36,175 bases of DNA from Firmicutes bacterium UBA7510. Its GTDB lineage: Bacteria; Bacillota; Clostridia; Tissierellales; Sedimentibacteraceae. Below, one piece after another: positions 7,802 through 16,362 of the stretch. Location: positions 1 through 36,175 of the forward strand of contig DLNM01000019.1 of assembly GCA_002479485.1 (NCBI GenBank), in the 5' to 3' direction. The notes beneath the pieces were generated by a model that saw only the letters and a list, made by a program, of their open reading frames with translations, was not told where the DNA came from and ran no database searches. Every line of letters begins with the position of its first letter. Position 1 is the first letter of the stretch. The translations under genes and the position numbers were made by a program.

Positions 7802-8341
7802 ATGTCAAGAATAGGATTAAAGCCGATAAACGTGCCTAGCAATGTTGAACTTAAGGTTGATGCTAATAACTTTGTAACAGTAAAAGGACCAAAAGGTGCT
7901 TTAGAACAACAACTTTCAAAGACAATGAAAATTGAATTGAATGATGGTGTTTTAACAGTTGCTAGACCAAATGATGAAAAAGAAAGTAGATCATTACATG
8001 GCTTAACAAGAACTTTATTAAACAATATGATTGTAGGCGTAACAGACGGATACGAAAAAGTACTTGAAATTGTTGGTGTTGGATATAGAGCACAGAAGCA
8101 AGGTAAGAAATTAGTTTTAAACTTAGGTTATTCCCATCCCGTTGAAATGGAAGACCCTAATGGTATTGAAACAGCTGTTGAAGGAACTAACAAGATACTT
8201 GTTAGAGGAATAGATAAACAACAAGTTGGAAACTATGCTGCTGTAATTAGAGATTGGAGAAGACCAGAGCCATATAAAGGTAAAGGAATTAAATACTCTA
8301 ATGAAGTGGTAAGACGTAAAGCTGGTAAGACTGGTAAATAA
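7802..8341 (+). CDS. rplF: 50S ribosomal protein L6 (uL6)
   Basis: The 179-residue protein begins MSRIGLKPI and has the conserved C-terminal segment RRPEPYKGKGIKYSNE that binds the sarcin-ricin loop region of 23S rRNA. L6 lies near the factor-binding site. Length is standard. Ribosome binding site AAGGAGGTG. Confidence 0.98.
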   Translation: MSRIGLKPINVPSNVELKVDANNFVTVKGPKGALEQQLSKTMKIELNDGVLTVARPNDEKESRSLHGLTRTLLNNMIVGVTDGYEKVLEIVGVGYRAQKQGKKLVLNLGYSHPVEMEDPNGIETAVEGTNKILVRGIDKQQVGNYAAVIRDWRRPEPYKGKGIKYSNEVVRRKAGKTGK

Positions 8342-8360
8342 CAGAAAGGAGTGAGTATTA

Positions 8361-8729
8361 GTGCTTAAAAAAGTAGAAAGAAATAAAAAGAGAGTTGACA
8401 GGCACAACAAAATTAGAAATAAAATTGTAGGAACTCCTGAGAGACCAAGACTAAATGTATATAGAAGCTCTAATCATATATATGCTCAAGTTATTGATGA
8501 TGTAACAGGTACTACTATTGCTTCAGCTTCAACAAAAGATAAGGAAATTGTAGCACGTGTTGCTGAGTTAACTAAAGTGGATGCAGCTAAAGTTGTAGGT
8601 ACTGAGGTTGCTAAAAGAGCACAAGAAAAAGGTATAAAATCTGTAGTATTTGATAGAGGCGGATATTTATATCACGGTAGAGTAAAATCCCTTGCAGAAG
8701 GTGCAAGAGAAAACGGACTTGATTTTTAA
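8361..8729 (+). CDS. rplR: 50S ribosomal protein L18 (uL18)
   Basis: The 122-residue protein starts at a GTG after AAAGGAG. L18 binds 5S rRNA together with L5. Family signatures are GTPERPRLNVYRSSNHIYAQ near residue 28 and DRGGYLYHGRVKSLAEGARE near the C-terminus. Confidence 0.98.
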   Translation: MLKKVERNKKRVDRHNKIRNKIVGTPERPRLNVYRSSNHIYAQVIDDVTGTTIASASTKDKEIVARVAELTKVDAAKVVGTEVAKRAQEKGIKSVVFDRGGYLYHGRVKSLAEGARENGLDF

Positions 8730-8744
8730 TAAGGAGGTAAGGCA

Positions 8745-9254
8745 ATGGAACGTGGACGTATAGATGCAAATCAAATAGACGACATTAAAGAAAAAGTTAT
8801 CAGCATAAATCGTGTAACTAAAGTTGTTAAAGGTGGTAGAAACTTTAGATTTAGCGTTTTAGTAGTTGTTGGTGATGAGAACGGCCATGTAGGTATAGGA
8901 ATGGCTAAAGCTATTGAAATACCAGATGCTATAAGAAAAGCTATCCAAGATGCAAAGAAAAGAATGATAGAAGTGCCATTAAAAGATACAACCGTACCTC
9001 ATGAGATGGTTGGAGAATTTGGCGCTGGTAGAGTTCTTATTAAACCTGCATCACAAGGTACTGGAATTATAGCTGGTGGACCTGTTCGTGCTGTATTAGA
9101 GCTTGCTGGAGTTAAGGACATAAGAACTAAATCTTTAGGATCAAACAATCCTAGAAATATGGTTAATGCAACGATGGAAGCCTTAAAATCCCTTAAAAAA
9201 CCTGAAGATGTAGCTAAAATTAGAGGGAAATCAGTAGAAGAAATTTTAGGTTAA
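8745..9254 (+). CDS. rpsE: 30S ribosomal protein S5 (uS5)
   Basis: The 169-residue protein carries the double-stranded-RNA-binding-like N-terminal domain (RVTKVVKGGRNFRFS) and the conserved GTGIIAGGPVRAVLELAG segment. S5 lies at the mRNA entry channel and influences decoding accuracy. Length is normal. Ribosome binding site AAGGAGG. Confidence 0.98.
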   Translation: MERGRIDANQIDDIKEKVISINRVTKVVKGGRNFRFSVLVVVGDENGHVGIGMAKAIEIPDAIRKAIQDAKKRMIEVPLKDTTVPHEMVGEFGAGRVLIKPASQGTGIIAGGPVRAVLELAGVKDIRTKSLGSNNPRNMVNATMEALKSLKKPEDVAKIRGKSVEEILG

Positions 9255-9267
9255 GAGGTGAACGTTA

Positions 9268-9444
9268 ATGGCAACAATAAAGATAAAACAAACAAAAAGC
9301 TTAATTGGTAAAACGCCGGCTCAAAGAGCTACAATGAAAGCTTTAGGATTAAGAAAAATTAATCATGTTGTAGAACACGAAGATAATGCCGCTATAAGAG
9401 GTATGATTTTCAAAGTTAAACACATGGTAGAGGTTGTAGAATAA
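9268..9444 (+). CDS. rpmD: 50S ribosomal protein L30 (uL30)
   Basis: The frame from ATG 9268 to TAA 9444 encodes 58 residues beginning MATIKIKQTKSLIGKTPAQR, with the family KALGLRKINHVVEH motif. L30 is a small protein of the 50S subunit, absent from some bacteria. It lies between rpsE and rplO as usual, with an AAGAGGTGA ribosome binding site 7 bases upstream. Confidence 0.96.
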   Translation: MATIKIKQTKSLIGKTPAQRATMKALGLRKINHVVEHEDNAAIRGMIFKVKHMVEVVE

Positions 9445-9465
9445 AAACTATAAGGAGGTGTACAG

Positions 9466-9906
9466 ATGAAACTTCATGAATTAAGACCTAATCCTGGTAG
9501 TAACAGAGACAGAAAAAGATTAGGAAGAGGTACTGCTTCAGGACAAGGTAAAACAGCTGGTAGAGGACAAGACGGACAAAAATCTCGTTCAGGCGGCGGA
9601 GTTAGACCAGGTTTTGAAGGTGGACAGATGCCTCTTTACAGAAGACTTCCAAAAAGAGGATTTACAAATATTTTTGCTACTGAGTATGCAGAAATAAACG
9701 TAGAAGTTTTAAATAGATTTGAAGATGGAGCAGAAATCACTCCAGAACTTTTAAAACAAACAGGTATACTAAAAAAACAGCTAGACGGAGTAAAAGTTTT
9801 AGGAAATGGTGAAATAACAAAAAAACTAACAGTAAAAGCGAATAAATTTAGTAAATCTGCAGTTGAAAAGATTGAAGCTGCTGGTGGAAAAGTAGAGGTG
9901 ATCTAG
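9466..9906 (+). CDS. rplO: 50S ribosomal protein L15 (uL15)
   Basis: The 146-residue protein begins MKLHELRPNPGSNRDRKRLG and carries the glycine-rich segment and GFEGGQMPLYRRLPKRGF typical of L15. L15 is a late assembly protein of the 50S subunit. The stop codon TAG is directly followed by the TTG start of secY, and the ribosome binding site for secY is inside this gene. Confidence 0.98.
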   Translation: MKLHELRPNPGSNRDRKRLGRGTASGQGKTAGRGQDGQKSRSGGGVRPGFEGGQMPLYRRLPKRGFTNIFATEYAEINVEVLNRFEDGAEITPELLKQTGILKKQLDGVKVLGNGEITKKLTVKANKFSKSAVEKIEAAGGKVEVI

Positions 9907-11175
9907 TTGTTTGAAACAATGAGGAATGCATGGAAAATACCTGATTTGCGTAAAAGAATACTTTTTACTCTTATGATGATAGTAGTATATAGATTCGGTT
10001 CTGTTATACCAGTACCGTTTATAAACCGCGAAGTGGTAGCTCAAATGTTTTCAGGTTCAAACGCGGGAATATTAGACTTCTTTGACCTTATGGCCGGAGG
10101 GGCGTTTAAAGACTTTACAATATTTGCGCTTAATATTTATCCTTACATTACATCATCGATTATTCTTCAATTATTAGCAATAGCTATTCCAAAGCTTGAA
10201 GAAATCTTTAAACGTGAAGACGGAAAGAAGAAAATGGGTCAATACACAAGATATTTAACAGTTGTATTAGCACTTATTCAAGCTTTAGCTTATAGCATAG
10301 GATTTTTCAATCAAGCAATAATTAATAAAAGCTTTTTATCAATTTCTATCGTAGTTTTAGTGCTAACAGCCGGTACTGCATTCTTAATGTGGTTAGGTGA
10401 GCAAATAACTGATAAAGGAATTGGAAATGGTATATCAATAATAATATTTGCGGGTATAGTATCAAGAATACCTCATGATATAGGAAGTTCAATTTATCTA
10501 TTCCAAGTTGGAACTGTGAAAATATGGGAAATCTTAATTTTCTTGGTTTTTGCATTGTTCATAATAGTAGGTGTTATTGCTATACAACAGGCTGAAAGAA
10601 AAGTTACTGTACAATATGCAAAAAGAGTTGTAGGTAGAAAAATGTATGGTGGTCAAAGTACACATATACCAATGAAAGTGCTTATGGCAGGAGTTATGCC
10701 AGTAATATTCGCATCAACTTTCTTAGCTATACCACAGACATTAGCATTCTTCTTCCCAAGCTGGGCACCTGGATTGACAAAGTGGTTTTCAGTTCAAGGA
10801 AACCCTGGAGTATGGATTTATTCAATAGTGAATATATTATTTATTGTATTCTTCACTTATTTCTATACAGCAATACAATTCAATCCTTTTGAATATGCAA
10901 ATAATTTAAAAGAGAATGGTGGATTTATACCTGGTATAAGACCTGGTAGACCAACAGCTGAATACTTAAGTAAAGTTTTAAATAGAGTAACAATTGTTGG
11001 AGCTATTTCATTAGCGATTATAGCATCTATTCCAACATTAATATTCTCATTTACAAACTTACAGGTAAACTTTGGTGGAACTGCACTATTAATCGTTACA
11101 GGTGTTGCTCTAGAAACTATGAAGCAAATGGAAGCTCATATGTTAATGAGACATTATAAAGGATTTTTAAAATAA
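9907..11175 (+). CDS. secY: Protein translocase subunit SecY
   Basis: SecY forms the membrane channel of the Sec translocon with SecE and SecG. The 422-residue protein begins MFETMRNAWKIPDLRKRILF and has about ten hydrophobic segments. It includes the plug region motif LMAGGAFKDFTIFALNIYPY and the cytosolic loop GIRPGRPTAEYL near residue 345. The start is TTG, immediately after the rplO stop, with GAGGTGA five bases upstream. The position in the spc operon is canonical. No truncation is seen. Confidence 0.98.
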   Translation: MFETMRNAWKIPDLRKRILFTLMMIVVYRFGSVIPVPFINREVVAQMFSGSNAGILDFFDLMAGGAFKDFTIFALNIYPYITSSIILQLLAIAIPKLEEIFKREDGKKKMGQYTRYLTVVLALIQALAYSIGFFNQAIINKSFLSISIVVLVLTAGTAFLMWLGEQITDKGIGNGISIIIFAGIVSRIPHDIGSSIYLFQVGTVKIWEILIFLVFALFIIVGVIAIQQAERKVTVQYAKRVVGRKMYGGQSTHIPMKVLMAGVMPVIFASTFLAIPQTLAFFFPSWAPGLTKWFSVQGNPGVWIYSIVNILFIVFFTYFYTAIQFNPFEYANNLKENGGFIPGIRPGRPTAEYLSKVLNRVTIVGAISLAIIASIPTLIFSFTNLQVNFGGTALLIVTGVALETMKQMEAHMLMRHYKGFLK

Positions 11176-11206
11176 CAATTAAAAATCATAATCGAGGAAG
11201 TATAAA

Positions 11207-11851
11207 ATGAGAGCTATATTATTAGGACCTCCGGGTGCTGGAAAAGGCACTCAGGCAGAAACTATAGTAAACGAGTTTAAAATTCCACATGTTTCTACTG
11301 GAGACATGTTTAGAAAAAATATAAAAGAAGAAACTGAGCTTGGAAAAAAGGTTAAAGAGTACCTTGATAAAGGTGCTTTAGTACCTGACGAGCTAACTAT
11401 TGAAATTGTAAAAGATAGACTTTTACAAGATGACTGTAAAAATGGATTTTTACTTGATGGATTTCCAAGAACGATTGAACAAGCAAATGCTTTAGATAAA
11501 GTTCTTGGTGACATGGGTCAAAAACTTGACTATGTTGTTAACATTCAAGTAGATTCAAAATTATTGGTAGATAGAGCTGTTGGTAGAAGAATATGTAAGG
11601 ACTGTGGTCAAACATATCATATAACCTACAACAAGCCTGCAAAAGAAGGTATTTGCGATAAATGTGGTGGAGAGTTGTATCAAAGAAAAGATGATACAGA
11701 AGGAACTGTAGCAAATAGAATTAATGTTTATCAAGAACAAACAAAACCATTGATTGAATACTATACTAAAAAGGGTATAATACTAAATATAAATGGAGAG
11801 CAACCAATTGATAAGGTTGGAAGCGACATAATTTCAAATCTAAGAGGCTAA
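11207..11851 (+). CDS. adk: Adenylate kinase, zinc-containing LID
   Basis: This cytosolic enzyme interconverts ATP + AMP and 2 ADP. The 214-residue protein has the P-loop GPPGAGKGT at residues 7-15, the AMP-site region STGDMFR near residue 30, and DGFPRT near residue 84. The LID domain carries four cysteines (C130, C133, C150, C153) that bind structural zinc, the usual Gram-positive form. It lies between secY and map as in Bacillus. Confidence 0.98.
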   Translation: MRAILLGPPGAGKGTQAETIVNEFKIPHVSTGDMFRKNIKEETELGKKVKEYLDKGALVPDELTIEIVKDRLLQDDCKNGFLLDGFPRTIEQANALDKVLGDMGQKLDYVVNIQVDSKLLVDRAVGRRICKDCGQTYHITYNKPAKEGICDKCGGELYQRKDDTEGTVANRINVYQEQTKPLIEYYTKKGIILNINGEQPIDKVGSDIISNLRG

Positions 11852-11856
11852 ATAAT

Positions 11857-12606
11857 ATGATTATTATTAAAACGCAGCGAGAAGTTGAAATAATGAGGAA
11901 GGCTGGAAGAATAGTTGCAGGAGCACATGATTTAGTAAAAAAACATATTAAATCTGGAATTACTACAAAAGAACTCGATGAGATTGTTGAAGAGTATATA
12001 AGATCTTGCAATGCAATTCCTGCTTTTAAAGGATATAATGGATTTCCTGCCTCTATATGTGCCTCTATTAATGAAGAAGTTGTTCATGGAATTCCTTCTT
12101 CATCTGTAAAACTAAAAGATGGTGACATCATTAGTATAGATATAGGGACAGTATACGATGGTTATGTTGGAGATGGTGCAAAAACATATCCAGTTGGTCA
12201 GATTGACAATGAAAAAGAGCAGTTAATAAAAGTTACAAGACAGAGCTTTTATGAAGGTATTAAATTTGCGAAAGTTGGCTACAGATTATCTGATATATCA
12301 CATGCTGTTCAAGAGTATGCTGAAAGCTTTGGATTCTCTGTTGTAAGAGATTTTGTAGGGCATGGCGTCGGAAAGCAAATGCATGAAGCGCCACAAATAC
12401 CTAACTTTGGGCAACCTGGTAAGGGTCCGCGGCTGCAAAAAGGAATGGTTCTAGCAATAGAGCCAATGATAAATGCAGGATTATATCATGTTAGAATTCT
12501 AAGCAATGATTGGACTGTAGTTACACTTGATGGTAAACCATCTGCACATTATGAGCATACAATTGCTATAACTGATGGTGAACCAGATTTATTAACCGCA
12601 CTGTAA
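11857..12606 (+). CDS. map: Methionine aminopeptidase, type I
   Basis: This enzyme removes the N-terminal methionine from nascent proteins. The 249-residue protein has all five metal ligands: D95, D106, H169, E202 and E233, plus the substrate histidine H78. The gene starts 5 bases after adk stops. Its ribosome binding site (AGAGG) is weaker than its neighbours', suggesting coupling with adk or lower yield. The length matches the short type Ia class, without the zinc-finger extension. Confidence 0.97.
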   Translation: MIIIKTQREVEIMRKAGRIVAGAHDLVKKHIKSGITTKELDEIVEEYIRSCNAIPAFKGYNGFPASICASINEEVVHGIPSSSVKLKDGDIISIDIGTVYDGYVGDGAKTYPVGQIDNEKEQLIKVTRQSFYEGIKFAKVGYRLSDISHAVQEYAESFGFSVVRDFVGHGVGKQMHEAPQIPNFGQPGKGPRLQKGMVLAIEPMINAGLYHVRILSNDWTVVTLDGKPSAHYEHTIAITDGEPDLLTAL

Positions 12607-12636
12607 GGCTGGATGAAAATTGTACAAAGAAAAAAT

Positions 12637-12694
12637 ATGCGCCGAGCCCATGCACAGATTTTTCGTGCTGATTAGTGTAATATGGCGCATGGGC
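12637..12694 (+). promoter_or_regulatory. Two mutually exclusive hairpins upstream of the KOW gene
   Basis: The map-KOW gap holds a GC-rich patch. GCCCATGC (12646-12653) pairs with GCATGGGC (12687-12694). ATGCGCC (12637-12643) could instead pair with GGCGCAT (12684-12690). Both use 12687-12690, so only one can form. A small GCAC/GTGC stem lies inside. No T run follows, so this is not an intrinsic terminator. It could be an alternating mRNA structure or a member of the palindrome family seen elsewhere here. Confidence 0.45.
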
Positions 12695-12716
12695 ATAATA
12701 GTTATGAGGTGAATTG

Positions 12717-13001
12717 ATGGATACAACAACTAATTTAAAAAAAGGTCAAGTTGTGAAATCAAAAGCAGGAAGAGATAAAAGCAGAGTATTTGTAATAGTG
12801 GATATTATAGATGATAGCTTTGTTTTGGTAGTTGATGGTGACTTAAGAAAACTAAGCTCGCCTAAGAAAAAGAAAGTAAAGCATTTAGTTATCTATAATA
12901 CTGTTTTAGAAGAATTTGCTAATATGTTAAAAAGTAATGAAAAAATCAATGATGCTACTGTTAGAAAGCTCTTAGAGCCGTTCTTAACGAATAAGCATTA
13001 A
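12717..13001 (+). CDS. KOW-domain RNA-binding protein (L14e-like)
   Basis: The 94-residue protein begins MDTTTNLKKGQVVKSKAGRD, a KOW-type fold that recalls archaeal/eukaryotic L14e, with a basic patch SPKKKKVKHL near residue 50. Small proteins of this kind occur between map and infA in many Clostridia and are annotated as KOW-domain RNA-binding proteins; their function is not established. The ATG at 12717 is chosen because GAGGTGA (12706-12712) lies 4 bases upstream. The in-frame TTG at 12714 is too close to it. Confidence 0.85.
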   Translation: MDTTTNLKKGQVVKSKAGRDKSRVFVIVDIIDDSFVLVVDGDLRKLSSPKKKKVKHLVIYNTVLEEFANMLKSNEKINDATVRKLLEPFLTNKH

Positions 13002-13022
13002 GAAGTGGGAGTTGAGAAATCA

Positions 13023-13241
13023 ATGTCCAAAAAGGATGTAATAGAAGTAGAAGGAAAAGTTCTTGAGGCTCTACCTAATGCGATGTTTAAAGTCGAACTT
13101 CAGAATGGACACCAAATACTAGCGCATATCTCAGGTAAGCTGAGAATGAACTATATTAGGATCCTAGAAGGAGATGAGGTTGCAGTCGAACTGTCGCCTT
13201 ACGACTTATCAAGAGGTAGGATAACTTGGAGGAAAAAGTAG
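13023..13241 (+). CDS. infA: Translation initiation factor IF-1
   Basis: IF-1 occupies the A site of the 30S subunit during initiation. Starting at ATG 13023 gives 72 residues beginning MSKKDVIEVEGKVLEALPNA, exactly the family start and length. The rest follows the S1-like OB fold to DLSRGRITWRKK. A longer in-frame start at 13005 would add MGVEKS, which homologues lack. GGGAG about 11 bases upstream is a modest ribosome binding site. It is followed by rpmJ, as usual. Confidence 0.97.
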   Translation: MSKKDVIEVEGKVLEALPNAMFKVELQNGHQILAHISGKLRMNYIRILEGDEVAVELSPYDLSRGRITWRKK

Positions 13242-13256
13242 TAAGGAGGTATTACA

Positions 13257-13370
13257 ATGAAAGTAAGACCATCAGTAAAACCAATTTGTGAGAAATGCAA
13301 AATCATAAAAAGAAAAGGTAAGATAATGGTAATTTGTGAAAATCCAAAACACAAACAAAAACAAGGATAA
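13257..13370 (+). CDS. rpmJ: 50S ribosomal protein L36 (bL36), zinc form
   Basis: ATG 13257 to TAA 13370 encodes 37 residues beginning MKVRPSVKPICEKC, the full length of L36. The zinc ligands C11, C14, C27 and H32 are all present. AAGGAGG lies upstream. L36 is the smallest 50S protein, and its place between infA and rpsM is canonical. Confidence 0.97.
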   Translation: MKVRPSVKPICEKCKIIKRKGKIMVICENPKHKQKQG

Positions 13371-13490
13371 AACGCGAATAAATTCGCGCTGGAGAAACGA
13401 GTTTCTCTCTAGGGAAGAATCGTTCCGATTCTTCTGAAGAAGTTTCACTTTGTGAAGGATGATACTAATTATAAAAGTATTTATTAGTAT
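13371..13490 (+). repeat. Array of five adjacent short palindromes between rpmJ and rpsM
   Basis: In 120 bases there are five successive stem-loops. CGCGAAT pairs 13373-13379 with 13382-13388. GAGAAAC pairs 13392-13398 with 13401-13407. GAAGAATCG pairs 13414-13422 with 13426-13434 around a TTC loop. TTCAC pairs 13444-13448 with 13452-13456 around TTT. ATACTAAT pairs 13462-13469 with 13483-13490. None has a terminator T run. The third shares the context CTCTANGGAAGAATC with the elements at 18167-18229 and 24719-24803. It interrupts an otherwise tightly packed ribosomal operon. Confidence 0.8.
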
Positions 13491-13553
13491 AAGCGCAAGA
13501 TATCAAACTACAAATCAATAAATTAAACGCAAAACGTAGGAGGTGTACGCTTA

Positions 13554-13922
13554 ATGGCCAGAATAGCTGGTGTTGATTTACCAAGAGATAAAAGAGTGGA
13601 AATAGGTTTAACTTATATATTTGGTATAGGAAGACCTAGTTCAAGACACATACTAAAAGTTACAGGAGTTAATCCTGATACTAGAGTAAAAGATTTAACA
13701 GAAGATGAAGTAGCTAAATTAAGAGCAGAAATAGATAAATATCCTGTAGAAGGTGACTTAAGAAGAGAGATTTCTTTAAACATTAAAAGATTAAAAGAAA
13801 TCAATTGTTACAGAGGCTTAAGACACAAAAAAGGATTACCTGTAAGAGGACAAAATACTAAGAATAATTCAAGAACAAGAAAAGGTCCTAAAAAAATCGC
13901 AGGAAAGAAAAATAAAAAATAG
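13554..13922 (+). CDS. rpsM: 30S ribosomal protein S13 (uS13)
   Basis: The 122-residue protein begins MARIAGVDLPRDKRVEIGLT and has the conserved C-terminal RHKKGLPVRGQNTKNNSRTR that reaches P-site tRNA. S13 also makes intersubunit bridges. AGGAGGTG ribosome binding site. It follows the palindrome array, so its transcript carries these hairpins in its 5' region. Confidence 0.98.
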   Translation: MARIAGVDLPRDKRVEIGLTYIFGIGRPSSRHILKVTGVNPDTRVKDLTEDEVAKLRAEIDKYPVEGDLRREISLNIKRLKEINCYRGLRHKKGLPVRGQNTKNNSRTRKGPKKIAGKKNKK

Positions 13923-13934
13923 GAGGTGACTTAA

Positions 13935-14336
13935 ATGGCTGCTAAAAAACAACAAAAAAACACAAGAGTTAGAAAAAGAGAACGTAAAAATATTGAAAAA
14001 GGTCAGGCTCATATTAAGTCAACCTTCAACAATACATTAGTAACTTTGACTGATATGCAAGGAAATGCAATTTCTTGGGCAAGTTCAGGACAATTAGGAT
14101 TTAAAGGCTCAAGAAAGTCAACTCCTTTTGCTGCATCAATGGTAGCAGAAGAAGCTGCTAAAAGAGCTATGGAACATGGATTAAAAACAATAGAAGTATA
14201 CGTTAAGGGACCCGGAGCAGGCCGTGAAGCTGCAATTAGATCATTGCAAGCTGCTGGTTTGGAAGTAAGCTTAATAAAAGATGTTACTCCAATACCACAC
14301 AACGGATGTAGACCACCGAAACGTAGAAGAGTATAG
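13935..14336 (+). CDS. rpsK: 30S ribosomal protein S11 (uS11)
   Basis: The 133-residue protein has the typical AHIKSTFNNTLVTLTD and GPGAGREAAIRSLQAAGL motifs and ends PHNGCRPPKRRRV. S11 forms the 30S platform with S18 and contacts E-site mRNA. Its ribosome binding site AGGAGGTGA overlaps the rpsM stop. Confidence 0.98.
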   Translation: MAAKKQQKNTRVRKRERKNIEKGQAHIKSTFNNTLVTLTDMQGNAISWASSGQLGFKGSRKSTPFAASMVAEEAAKRAMEHGLKTIEVYVKGPGAGREAAIRSLQAAGLEVSLIKDVTPIPHNGCRPPKRRRV

Positions 14337-14354
14337 GAAAGGTGAGGTGAAAAG

Positions 14355-14978
14355 ATGGCAAGATATACTGGACCTGTATGCAGACTTTGTAGAAGAGAAG
14401 GCGTAAAGCTTTATTTAAAAGGTGATAGATGTTATTCTGATAAGTGTTCAATAGGCAGAAGAAATTATGCTCCTGGACAACACGGACAAAACAAGAAGAA
14501 ACTTACTAACCACGGTGTACAGTTAAGAGAAAAACAAAAAGTTAGAAAATATTATGGTGTATTAGAAGGTCAATTTGCTGAATACTTCAATATAGCTAGT
14601 AAAATGCCAGGAAAAACTGGAGATAATTTATTATCAGTATTAGAGCTAAGATTAGATAATGTTGTTTATAGATTAGGATTTGCTGCATCTAGAGCAGAAG
14701 CAAGACAGTTGGTTGTACATGGACATTTTAATGTTAATGGTAAAAAGGCTGATATCCCTTCTATGATTCTTAAAGTAGGAGATGTAATATCTGTAAAGGA
14801 TAGTAGTAAAAGCTCAGCTAAATTTAAATCTATAGTAGAAAACCACAAAGTTACAGTAGCTCAGTGGTTACAAGTAGAGCCTGATAATTTCACAGGTAAA
14901 ATAATAGCTATACCTACAAAAGCAGATATAGAATTACCAATTGAAGAGCATCTAATTGTTGAGTGGTATTCTAAATAA
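14355..14978 (+). CDS. rpsD: 30S ribosomal protein S4 (uS4), zinc form
   Basis: The 207-residue protein begins MARYTGPVCRLCRREG. C9, C12, C26 and C31 form a zinc site, the C+ variant common in Clostridia but not in Bacillus. The S4 domain follows with RLGFAASRAEARQLVVHGHF near residue 105. S4 nucleates 30S assembly. The gene being in the alpha operon matches enterobacteria and Clostridia, whereas B. subtilis has moved it elsewhere. Confidence 0.97.
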   Translation: MARYTGPVCRLCRREGVKLYLKGDRCYSDKCSIGRRNYAPGQHGQNKKKLTNHGVQLREKQKVRKYYGVLEGQFAEYFNIASKMPGKTGDNLLSVLELRLDNVVYRLGFAASRAEARQLVVHGHFNVNGKKADIPSMILKVGDVISVKDSSKSSAKFKSIVENHKVTVAQWLQVEPDNFTGKIIAIPTKADIELPIEEHLIVEWYSK

Positions 14979-15036
14979 TAATTAGTTTAAGAATTATTAC
15001 CCTCGACAAAACAATAAAATCTAAGGAGGGTTTGGG

Positions 15037-15984
15037 ATGATCGAAATTGAAAAGCCTAATATTACCTTAATTGATAAAAATGAAAAGAACACATATGGCA
15101 AGATTGTTGTCGAGCCATTAGAAAGAGGTTATGGAACAACTTTAGGGAATTCATTAAGAAGAATACTTCTTTCATCGTTACCTGGTGCAGCTGTAACATC
15201 AATAAACATTCAAGGTGTGTTGCATGAGTTCTCTACCATACCTGGAGTAAGAGAAGATGTTTCAGAAATAATTCTTAACATTAAAAATATCGCTGCTAAA
15301 ATGAATGTAAATGGACCTGTTCAATTATTAATTGATGCTAAAGGACCTAAAGAAGTTACAGCAGCTGATATAATTACTGGTGTAGATGTAGAGATTGTAA
15401 ATGAAGATTTACACATTGCTACTCTTGAAGAAGGCGCAGAACTTATCATTGAGATGGAAATGGAACGTGGTCGTGGATATGTGGTTTCTGATAGAAATAA
15501 AAAAGAAAATCAAGGTATAGGGGTTATTCCTATTGATTCAATTTACACACCAGTTAAAAAGGTTAACTTCACAGTAGAAGATACTAGAGTTGGAAACAGA
15601 ACAGATTTTGATAAACTAACACTTGAAGTTTGGACTGACGGTACAATTGATCCAGAGGAATCTGTATCATTAGGTGCAAAGATATTGAATGAACATCTTA
15701 ACTTGTTTATTTCATTAACTGAACATATTAACGATGTTGAGATAATGATTGAAAAAGAAGAAGATGAAAAAGAAAAAGTGTTAGAAATGACAATTGAAGA
15801 ACTTGATTTATCAGTTAGATCTTACAACTGTCTAAAGAGAGCTGGAATAAATTCAGTAGAAGAGCTTACTTATAAAACTGAAGAGGATATGATGAAAGTA
15901 AGAAATCTTGGTAAAAAATCTTTAGATGAAGTAGGAAAGAAACTTGAAGAATTAGGTTTATCATTGAGAAAAAACGATAATTAG
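15037..15984 (+). CDS. rpoA: RNA polymerase alpha subunit
   Basis: Alpha dimerises to start RNA polymerase assembly. The 315-residue protein has the N-terminal assembly domain with RGYGTTLGNSLRRILLSSLP near residue 35. After an acidic linker near residue 245 comes the C-terminal domain with LDLSVRSYNCLKRAGI, the helix-hairpin-helix that binds UP elements and activators. Length is normal and the ribosome binding site (AAGGAGGG) is strong. Confidence 0.98.
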   Translation: MIEIEKPNITLIDKNEKNTYGKIVVEPLERGYGTTLGNSLRRILLSSLPGAAVTSINIQGVLHEFSTIPGVREDVSEIILNIKNIAAKMNVNGPVQLLIDAKGPKEVTAADIITGVDVEIVNEDLHIATLEEGAELIIEMEMERGRGYVVSDRNKKENQGIGVIPIDSIYTPVKKVNFTVEDTRVGNRTDFDKLTLEVWTDGTIDPEESVSLGAKILNEHLNLFISLTEHINDVEIMIEKEEDEKEKVLEMTIEELDLSVRSYNCLKRAGINSVEELTYKTEEDMMKVRNLGKKSLDEVGKKLEELGLSLRKNDN

Positions 15985-16008
15985 ATTCATAAATAAGGAG
16001 GGCTAAGC

Positions 16009-16350
16009 ATGGGTATGCACAGAAAGCTTGGTCGCCCAACTTCTCATAGAGTAGCCATGTTAAGAAACTTAACTGCAAGTTTACTAACTAATGGTAAAAT
16101 AGTAACTACTGAAACTCGTGCAAAAGAGTTAAGAAAAGTTGCTGAAAAAATGATTACTCTTGGGAAAAGAGGAGATCTACATGCAAGACGTCAAGCATTA
16201 GCATATATATACGATAAAGATGTTGTATATAAATTATTTGAAGAAATTGCTCCTAAGTACGCTGAAAGAAACGGAGGCTATACGAGAATAATGAAATTAG
16301 GACCTCGTAGAGGCGATGCAGCGGAAATGGTAATAATTGAATTAGTATAA
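16009..16350 (+). CDS. rplQ: 50S ribosomal protein L17 (bL17)
   Basis: The 113-residue protein begins with the family pattern HRKLGRPTSHRVAMLRNL and ends GDAAEMVIIELV. L17 lies near the tunnel exit of the 50S subunit. It is the last gene of the superoperon and is followed by two strong stem-loops, so transcription probably drops here before the ECF transporter genes. Confidence 0.98.
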   Translation: MGMHRKLGRPTSHRVAMLRNLTASLLTNGKIVTTETRAKELRKVAEKMITLGKRGDLHARRQALAYIYDKDVVYKLFEEIAPKYAERNGGYTRIMKLGPRRGDAAEMVIIELV

Positions 16351-16362
16351 TATAAATATGTA

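Noticed and set aside
13371..13490. CRISPR array
   Set aside because: The hairpins differ in sequence and there is no constant repeat with regular spacers; no cas genes are nearby.
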